Shown: positions 58,369-64,000 of the stretch, piece by piece | Layout: each line of letters begins with the position of its first letter | Position numbering within the stretch: position 1 is the stretch's first letter | NCBI RefSeq assembly: GCF_003459245.1 | Contig: NZ_QRVG01000012.1 | Span: 6,580-70,579 of the forward strand | From: Collinsella sp. AF23-2 | GTDB taxonomy: Bacteria > Actinomycetota > Coriobacteriia > Coriobacteriales > Coriobacteriaceae | DNA length: 64,000 nt | Direction: 5' to 3' | Notes under the pieces: generated by a model | What the model was told of the DNA's origin: nothing | Database searches by the model: none | What the model saw: the letters and a program-made list of their open reading frames with translations, nothing else | Program-made: the position numbers and the translations under genes

Positions 58369-58950
58369 TTACGAGAGTTTTTGAATCGCGCGTGCGACGC
58401 GAGCGATGGGCAAGCCCACCACGTTGTAGAAGTCACCCGAAATATCGTGCACAAGCATGCGGCCGCCTGTGCCTTGGATTCCGTAGGCCCCGGCCTTGTC
58501 CATGGGTTCGCCGGAGGCAACATAGCGCTCGATCTGCTCTTCGGTAAGCTCATAGAACGTCACGTCGGTCACATCGACAAACGACAGGCTCTCGGCGGCA
58601 TGCGGAGCGGCCGTGTCGCCTGCCTTAACGATGCAGACGCCGGTTGCGACCTGGTGCGTGCGGCCCGAAAGCTCGCGGAGCATGGTGCGCGCCTCGTCCT
58701 CGGTTGCCGGCTTGCCCAGAATCTTGCCATCGAAGGTGACAATAGTATCGGCCGCGACGGTCAGTTCGTTGGGCTCGGCATGCTCGGCGGCAACGGCGGC
58801 GGCTTTGGCGCGTGCTAAGCGTTCAACGAGCGTAAGCGGGGCCTCGCCATCAAAAGGCGTTTCGTCGATATCTGCGGGAATCACGCGAATGTCATAGCCT
58901 GCCTCGCGCATCAACTCGATGCGGCGCGGTGATTGCGAAGCCAAAATCAT
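58369..58950 (-). CDS. maf: Maf-family nucleotide pyrophosphatase
   Basis: A 193-residue Maf protein: LASQSPRRIELMREAGYDIR opens it, TVAADTIVTFDGKILGKPAT is the substrate loop, and AYGIQGTGGRMLVHDISGDF followed by YNVVGLPI is the C-terminal signature. It hydrolyses dTTP/UTP or modified pyrimidine nucleotides. Its ATG (58950) overlaps the stop of the DJ-1/PfpI gene (ATGA, 4 bases), so the two are coupled. Length is typical. Confidence 0.93.
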   Translation of the reverse strand: MILASQSPRRIELMREAGYDIRVIPADIDETPFDGEAPLTLVERLARAKAAAVAAEHAEPNELTVAADTIVTFDGKILGKPATEDEARTMLRELSGRTHQVATGVCIVKAGDTAAPHAAESLSFVDVTDVTFYELTEEQIERYVASGEPMDKAGAYGIQGTGGRMLVHDISGDFYNVVGLPIARVARAIQKLS

Positions 58951-59489
58951 AGCTGAATGCCCTCGGCGACCTTCTCGACGGCCTTGTCGCCGGCGAGTGT
59001 GCGCAGCAGCTCAAGCGCAAAGGGGAGCGACTGGGCCATGCCGCTGGCGGTGATGATGTTGCCGTCTTGCGTAACCTTCTCGCCGGTATAGGCGCCTTCG
59101 GGGAAGCTTTTCTCAAAGCCAGGGAAGCACGTGGCCTGGCGCCCCTCGAGTAGGTCGAGCTCGCCCAGGATAAACGGGGCGGCGCAGATGGCGGCAACGT
59201 GCTTGGTCGCGGCGAACTCGCAGACCACGTCGCAGACGCGCTGATCGGCGCGCAGGTTGGTGGCACCGGGCAGGCCGCCGGGCAGCACGACGCAGTCGTA
59301 CTCGTCAAAGTTGATCTCATCAAAGAGCGCATCGCAGGTCACGGGGATCTGCAGCGAGCTTACGACCTCACGCGTGGGCATGATCGAGACGAGCGTGGCA
59401 CGCACGCCGCCGCGACGCATGACATCGACCATGGTCAAGCATTCAATAGTTTCAAAGCCATCGGCGGCGAGAACGGCAACGCTGGGCAT
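58947..59489 (-). CDS. DJ-1/PfpI-family protein
   Basis: A 180-residue DJ-1/PfpI-superfamily protein. SVAVLAADGFETIECLTMVD is the opening with the conserved Glu; VVLPGGLPGATNLRADQRVC and AAICAAPFILGELDLL contain the nucleophile-elbow Cys (A-I-C-A-A-P). This fits DJ-1/YajL deglycase or chaperone-like proteins. The start at 59489 has AAAGGA 6 bases upstream. The gene overlaps maf. Confidence 0.9.
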   Translation of the reverse strand: MPSVAVLAADGFETIECLTMVDVMRRGGVRATLVSIMPTREVVSSLQIPVTCDALFDEINFDEYDCVVLPGGLPGATNLRADQRVCDVVCEFAATKHVAAICAAPFILGELDLLEGRQATCFPGFEKSFPEGAYTGEKVTQDGNIITASGMAQSLPFALELLRTLAGDKAVEKVAEGIQL

Positions 59490-59595
59490 GAGGGTTCCTT
59501 TCATAGGCGGCATACAATTAGCCGTCTTATACCCCGAAGACCTCCGCTTGCCACGCTCGATTTCCCAATGATTTTTCTGAGCAATGATTAAGTGG

Positions 59596-60909
59596 CTAGT
59601 TGCGCCTAAGGTGGACGACGGTCTCGCAGTGGAAGGTTTGTGGGAACAGGTCGACTGGCGTGATCTTTACGGGGGAGAAGGTGCCTTCTTCGACAAAGCG
59701 TTTGAGATCGCGCGCCAGGGTGGCCGGGTCGCAGCTCACGTAGGCGACATCGCGAGCACTCGTGCTGGCGATAAGGTCGATCGCCTCGGGGGCGAGGCCT
59801 GCGCGCGGCGGGTCGACCACCAAGACGTCGGCATCCTGGTCGGGGAACTCGCGCACCGCGTCTCCGCCAATGACGTCGACGTTATCGAGCTTGTTGATCT
59901 CCAGGTTACGGCGCAGGTCGCGCACGGCGGGGCCGTAGGCCTCGACGGCGGCGACAAAGTCGCAGCGGCGGGCGAGCGGCAGGGTAAAGGTGCCGGCACC
60001 GCAGTACAGGTCCACGGCAAGCTCGTCTTCCTGCGGGTCGAGCGCTTCCATGACAAGCTCGATCAAAATATCGGCGCCCTTGGTGTTGACCTGGAAAAAA
60101 GACGGGGCAGACAAGCGCATCTGGCCATCGGCGATGTTCTCGGTCCAGGAGCCCTCGCCGGCGAGCATCTCAACCTTGGAGACGCGACGGGCCTTCTTCT
60201 CGCCCTTGCTCATCACACGCACGATGCTCGTGGGATGAGCGGCGTCCGCCAGCACGCGGGAGACTTGCGAGCGCGGAAAAGAGCCTGTGGGTGTCCAGAG
60301 TGCGACCTCGAGTGCCTTGGTGCGGCGTGATGCGCGAATGCCCACGCGTTCGAGCCCTAAGTCATGGCCGCCGCTTAGATAGTTGAGTGCGCCGACGACC
60401 GATTTGAGCGCCTTCGGGAAGCGCTTATCGAACAGCGGGCACGCATCGACGGTCACGATTTTGCTGGGGTCGACACCGTGCATGCCAAGGCGCACGCGAC
60501 CGTTGACGACGGTCGGTTCGAGCTCGATTTTATTGCGGTAGCCCCAGTCGTCCTTGGTGTGGCAGATGGGCTGTACCAACTTATCGACCTGCTCAGGAGC
60601 GAACTTGCCGATGCGCTCGAGCGTGGAGCGCAGGTTTTGCTCCTTGGCGGCGAGCTGCGCCGTGCGTGAGAGATTGCCCCACGAACAACCGCCGCAGATG
60701 CCAACGAAGGGGCAGGGGGGCTGAATGCGATCGGGGCTCGGCTCCAGAATCTCGGTCGTGCGGGCGCGCATGAACGACTTGCCGTCCTGTACGACCTCGG
60801 CCTCGACGGTGTCGCCTGCCACGGCGCCCTGCACAAAGACGGCCTTGCCGTTGTCGGCGTGCGCCAGCCCGTCGGCGCCGTAGGTCATCGATTCTATAGT
60901 GAGCTTCAT
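59596..60909 (-). CDS. rlmD: 23S rRNA (uracil-5-)-methyltransferase, RlmD/TrmA family
   Basis: A 437-residue methyltransferase. An N-terminal TRAM domain (TIESMTYGADGLAHADNGKA) is followed by the Fe-S cluster Cys motif PPCPFVGICGGCSWGN. VDLYCGAGTFTLPLARRCDF is the SAM motif, VDPPRAGL the substrate motif, and YVSCDPATLARDLKRF holds the catalytic Cys. The family methylates U1939/U747 of 23S rRNA or U54 of tRNA. I choose RlmD from the Fe-S motif, but RlmCD-type dual activity is possible. The start 60909 has AGGAAT; the frame runs on to 60945. Confidence 0.88.
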   Translation of the reverse strand: MKLTIESMTYGADGLAHADNGKAVFVQGAVAGDTVEAEVVQDGKSFMRARTTEILEPSPDRIQPPCPFVGICGGCSWGNLSRTAQLAAKEQNLRSTLERIGKFAPEQVDKLVQPICHTKDDWGYRNKIELEPTVVNGRVRLGMHGVDPSKIVTVDACPLFDKRFPKALKSVVGALNYLSGGHDLGLERVGIRASRRTKALEVALWTPTGSFPRSQVSRVLADAAHPTSIVRVMSKGEKKARRVSKVEMLAGEGSWTENIADGQMRLSAPSFFQVNTKGADILIELVMEALDPQEDELAVDLYCGAGTFTLPLARRCDFVAAVEAYGPAVRDLRRNLEINKLDNVDVIGGDAVREFPDQDADVLVVDPPRAGLAPEAIDLIASTSARDVAYVSCDPATLARDLKRFVEEGTFSPVKITPVDLFPQTFHCETVVHLRRN

Positions 60910-61022
60910 ATTCCTGCCTGTCATTCGTGTTGTTGTTCGCACCATGGTAGCAGGGAAAAGCGCCCCGCATCCGAGGCTTTCCTCAAATGCGGGGCGCTTC
61001 TACAAACTGCTTCTACAAACGA

Positions 61023-63425
61023 TTATTTCGTCTTGCCGGTAATGAGCGTCTTAAGACCCAGGCCGATCAGGCCCAAGCCCATGCGCACACGACCGGGGCG
61101 ATGGCGCTCGATGACCTTGGTCTTGCCAGCGGGCTTATCGTGACGGGCGCTCGTCTCGGGTGCGGGCTTGGTGACCTGCGGCTCGGGCTGAGGTGCAGGT
61201 GCGGGCTCGGGCTCAATGACGGTCGCCTGGACCTTTTGGACCTTGGGTGCTACCGGCTGCGGCTCGGGCTCGGGGGCGGGTTTCGCCTCAATGACGGGCT
61301 CGGGCGCGGCCTCGGCGTTGCGATAGGCACGCTCCAGCAGGGCTTCCTGCGAGTTGAAGGGTTTCTCACCCCCTGTACGCTCCACGGGAACCCAGGTGCC
61401 GTCACTTGTCAGGCTGCGGGCTTTCACGTTGTCGCGCAGCTGCATGCCCATGTACTCGTGCACCAGGGCGCGGCAGGTGGGGTCGAGCACGGGGAAGGCG
61501 ATCTCCACGCGGTGCTCGGTGTTGCGCGTCATCATGTCGGCCGAGCTCAGGTAGATCATGTCCGAGTCCACGCCAAAGGCGTAAACGCGCGCATGCTCCA
61601 AAAAGCGTCCGACGATAGAACGGACATGCACGTTTTCGGTCTTGCCAGGAACGCCCGGCTTGAGGCACGAGATGCCGCGGATGATCATGTCCACGCGGAC
61701 TCCTGCGCACGATGCCTCGGCGATCTTGTCGATGACCTCGCGGTCGGTGAGCGAGTTGAGTTTAAAGAACACGCGGGCGGGCTCGCCAGCGAGAGCGCGC
61801 TGAATCTCGCGATCCAGACCGCGCATGATGAGCGGCTTGAGGCCTACGGGCGCCACACCCAGGAAGCGGTAATCGCCGCGCAGATTGCCCAGCGACAGGT
61901 TGCGGAAGAACAGGTTGGCGTCCTCGCCGATGCCGGGGTGGGCGGTCATGAGCATAAAGTCGCTGTAGAGTTTGGCCGTCTTCTCGTTAAAGTTGCCGGT
62001 GCCCAGCAGCGTCAGACGCGTTAGCGCCATGCCTTCGCGATAGGTGAGCTGGCAGATCTTGGAGTGGCACTTAAAGCCCTCGGAGCCGTAGATGACGGTG
62101 CAGCCGGCCTCTTCCAGGCGCTCGGCCCACTCGATGTTGTTCTGCTCGTCAAAGCGCGCGCGGAGCTCCATGAGCACCGTGACTTCTTTGCCGTTCTCGG
62201 CGGCATCGATCAGTGACTCGCACAGGCGGCTCTGCTTGGCCACGCGGTAGAGCGTGATGCGCAGCGAGATGCACTCGGGGTCGTAGGCGGCCTCGTGCAC
62301 CAGGTCCAAGAACGGATTCATGGCCTCGTAAGGGTAAAAGAGCAGCTTGTCGTGCTGCAGCACCTGCTCGCGGATGGAGCGGGTCATATCGATGGTGGGG
62401 TTGGGCTGCGGCTTAAACGGCGTAAAGAGCAGCTCGTTGCGCAGGTGCTCGGGAATCTTGCCCTCAATGCCGAAGACGTAGCCCAGGTCGAGCGGGATAT
62501 CGCAGGTAAAGACCGAGCGGCGAGAAAGCTCGAGCGCCTTGCGGATGGTCTTGAGCGTCGCCTTCTCGAGCGACCCCGAGACCGCGAGCACTACCGGCTG
62601 CAGACGCAGGCGCTTCTTGAGGATGCGCTTCATGTGCTGGCGGTAGTCCTCTTCCTCCTCGACGCCCTCGCCGTCCGGATCGATGTCGGCGTTGCGGGTG
62701 ACGCGGATGAGCGCGCGGTCGAGCGGCTTATAGGAGCCAAAGCAGCTGTCCAGGCAGGCGAGGATGACGTCCTCGAGCAGAATGTAGGAGTAGGTGCCGG
62801 TGGGCGAGGGGATCTCGACCACGCGGTTCATCGAGGCGGGGATCTCGATAAGGCCCAGCAGGCTCTCCTCGTCGGTGACGCCGTCCAGGCCACAAGCCAG
62901 ATAGAGTGCACCGTTGCGCAGGTTGGGGAAGGGATGGCGCGGGTCAATGACCAACGGCGAGATGACCGGCGACACGTAGGCCTGGAAGTAGCGGGTTACA
63001 AAGGTGCGCTCCTCGGGCGTAAGCGAATCAACACGCGCGCGGTGAACGCCCAGGGTGTCGAGCTTGCCCTCGATGCTCTTAAAGATGGACTCCCATCGGG
63101 TAAGGAGCCCGGGCATTTCGGCCATGACAGCATCGACCTGTTCGGAGGCGGTCATATTGCTCTTGTTGTCGACAGGCTGTTTTTTGAGCTCTGCCAGATC
63201 GGACAGGCCGCCCACGCGCACCATGAGAAACTCGTCGAGGTTAGACTCGAAAATCGACACGAACTTTAGACGCTCGAACAGCGGAACGGTCTCGTCGAAG
63301 GCTTCGTCAAGCACACGGTTGTCAAAGCGCAGCCAGCTGAGCTCTCGGTTCTGCGTGTACGAGAAGTCGCGCGGCGGTTTGCGCAGCTTTGCGGCGGCTT
63401 GCTTTTTTTCGATTTTGCTCGGCAT
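61023..63425 (-). CDS. ppk1: polyphosphate kinase
   Basis: An 800-residue PPK1. NRELSWLRFDNRVLDEAF is the typical N-terminal block. The phospholipase-D-like halves contain the phosphorylated His in FKCHSKICQLTY and later ISCLKPGVPGKTENV. PPK1 is normally about 690-720 residues; here about 95 extra C-terminal residues form a Pro/Glu/Ala-rich, then basic, then hydrophobic tail (PGRVRMGLGLIGLGLKTLIT). It makes polyphosphate from ATP at the membrane. Starts at 63425 or 63431 are equally possible; a GTCCCC/GGGGAC hairpin (63443-63457) lies just upstream in the leader. Confidence 0.93.
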   Translation of the reverse strand: MPSKIEKKQAAAKLRKPPRDFSYTQNRELSWLRFDNRVLDEAFDETVPLFERLKFVSIFESNLDEFLMVRVGGLSDLAELKKQPVDNKSNMTASEQVDAVMAEMPGLLTRWESIFKSIEGKLDTLGVHRARVDSLTPEERTFVTRYFQAYVSPVISPLVIDPRHPFPNLRNGALYLACGLDGVTDEESLLGLIEIPASMNRVVEIPSPTGTYSYILLEDVILACLDSCFGSYKPLDRALIRVTRNADIDPDGEGVEEEEDYRQHMKRILKKRLRLQPVVLAVSGSLEKATLKTIRKALELSRRSVFTCDIPLDLGYVFGIEGKIPEHLRNELLFTPFKPQPNPTIDMTRSIREQVLQHDKLLFYPYEAMNPFLDLVHEAAYDPECISLRITLYRVAKQSRLCESLIDAAENGKEVTVLMELRARFDEQNNIEWAERLEEAGCTVIYGSEGFKCHSKICQLTYREGMALTRLTLLGTGNFNEKTAKLYSDFMLMTAHPGIGEDANLFFRNLSLGNLRGDYRFLGVAPVGLKPLIMRGLDREIQRALAGEPARVFFKLNSLTDREVIDKIAEASCAGVRVDMIIRGISCLKPGVPGKTENVHVRSIVGRFLEHARVYAFGVDSDMIYLSSADMMTRNTEHRVEIAFPVLDPTCRALVHEYMGMQLRDNVKARSLTSDGTWVPVERTGGEKPFNSQEALLERAYRNAEAAPEPVIEAKPAPEPEPQPVAPKVQKVQATVIEPEPAPAPQPEPQVTKPAPETSARHDKPAGKTKVIERHRPGRVRMGLGLIGLGLKTLITGKTK

Positions 63426-63479
63426 ATGCATCTGTCCGTTCAGTCCCCGCAGGGGACGGTTGCCTAACACTATTCACTA

Positions 63480-63983
63480 TTGTCTCAATTTAGTCGACCT
63501 ATGGCACGGACGTATCGCGTGAACGGTATCTTTACCTACTTCTTACGCTGACAAGCCATAGAGCTGACGCCCGTCGCGTTGTGAAAAACGGTCTATATCC
63601 TCACTCAACTGGTGAGTATGTGTGAATAAGAATGATAGGTAGCTGAATATCATCGAATACAGACAGAAACACGAACAAGCGTCATTTATATACATAAAAC
63701 CGTTTTAGATATGCAGTTCTTAATCGAAAGATTGGAGTTGTAATTGCGAATGATTTTTGAGAAAAAAGAGCGTTTACCTTAGAAAAGTTACTTTAGAACG
63801 CCGAAGTACATCATGGGGGAATCACATGCGATATACCGTTCATCGCACTTTGTTGACCGTTCGGGGGCGAGGTGGAATTGCGGGTGATTTTTGGATATAA
63901 CTAGAGCTGTCAGCAAGCAGCGTCCCATATGGAGGGGCGCTGATACATTCGGCCAGTAAGGCCCGAAAGAAAGGTAGGAGGCC
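63480..63983. other. AT-rich intergenic region without a supported gene
   Basis: About 500 bases between the ppk1 leader and the gene starting at 63984. No supported open frame; a short minus-strand frame (63788-63985) lacks a ribosome site. It contains a pair of similar direct repeats at about 63738-63760 and 63871-63894. It probably holds the promoters for ppk1 (minus) and the next gene (plus). Confidence 0.5.
63738..63894. repeat. spaced direct-repeat pair
   Basis: AATTGCGAATGATTTTTGA near 63741-63760 and AATTGCGGGTGATTTTTGGA near 63876-63895 match at most positions, about 134 bases apart. They may be two copies of an operator or a promoter-duplication relic. Confidence 0.5.
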
Positions 63984-64000
63984 ATGACGAAAGGTCTGCA
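63984..64000 (+). CDS. start of an unidentified gene (partial)
   Basis: ATG at 63984 with AGGAGG 7 bases upstream begins MTKGL and runs off the window. Nothing can be said about function. Confidence 0.5.

Noticed and set aside
63788..63985. Minus-strand 65-residue frame near the right end
   Set aside because: No ribosome site, no recognisable composition, and it overlaps the ribosome site of the plus-strand gene at 63984.

Overview
The window looks like a chromosomal segment of a Collinsella-like coriobacterium (Actinomycetota, Coriobacteriia). The reasons are: high GC with strong Shine-Dalgarno sites; acetate kinase/Pta plus lactate dehydrogenase fermentation genes; an LPxTG-anchored C69 dipeptidase; an Amadori-product (fructoselysine-type) operon; and short hairpin repeats between genes. 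This is inferred from gene content, not from a marker gene. I saw no rRNA, tRNA, CRISPR array, prophage or intact transposon.

Layout. 1-5161 (+): fructoselysine-type catabolism (amidohydrolase end, FrlC-like epimerase, FrlB deglycase, FrlD kinase, a second PfkB kinase, a metal hydrolase, YjbQ). 5175-6487: a scar made of an IS3-family end, a broken BtpA-family gene and the C-terminal half of an FGGY kinase. 6567-11180: TatD, TcdA, the SdpR/SdpI pair and EttA. 11381-12958: an AT-rich pair (Tat-exported putative cysteine peptidase and a lipoprotein) behind a compound palindrome. 13013-15395 (-): two low-complexity coriobacterial proteins. 15571-17352: an AT-rich block with an MFS exporter. 17476-24301 (+): NadE, an aminotransferase, LDH, a DUF2974 hydrolase and an NdpA-type nucleoid protein.

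24435-28472 (-) is a lysine-biosynthesis operon, LysA-DapA (one continuous frame), DapB, DapH, behind a lysine riboswitch. A divergent M20 deacetylase sits at 28616, and with the aminotransferase at 19595 these could make up an acetylated DAP route. 29806-32670 (+): small membrane/secreted proteins, an HTH protein and a membrane Ser/Thr kinase. 32708-37018: a cell-wall hydrolase, a MOSC protein, and a D-aspartate-ligase-like ATP-grasp enzyme next to an Asp/Glu racemase. 37144-40700 (-): an ECF transporter (TrpP-like S component, double ATPase, T component) preceded by a 22-codon leader peptide with three consecutive Trp codons and an intrinsic terminator. I read this as a tryptophan attenuator.

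40820-45339: LPxTG dipeptidase, lipid kinase with a coupled 30-aa membrane peptide, RNase D. 45404-50581 (+): Zn peptidase, XseA/XseB, HIT, LysR, MFS. 50702-54431: two tandem acetate kinases convergent with Pta. 54663-57254: UDP-galactopyranose mutase and a GT2 glycosyltransferase, followed by two long perfect inverted-repeat elements that share a core in opposite orientation and bracket a fragment of an inverted glycosyltransferase tail. 57267-63425 (-): P1 peptidase, Maf, DJ-1/PfpI, an RlmD-type rRNA methyltransferase and polyphosphate kinase. The last 500 bases are AT-rich and end at the start of a new gene.
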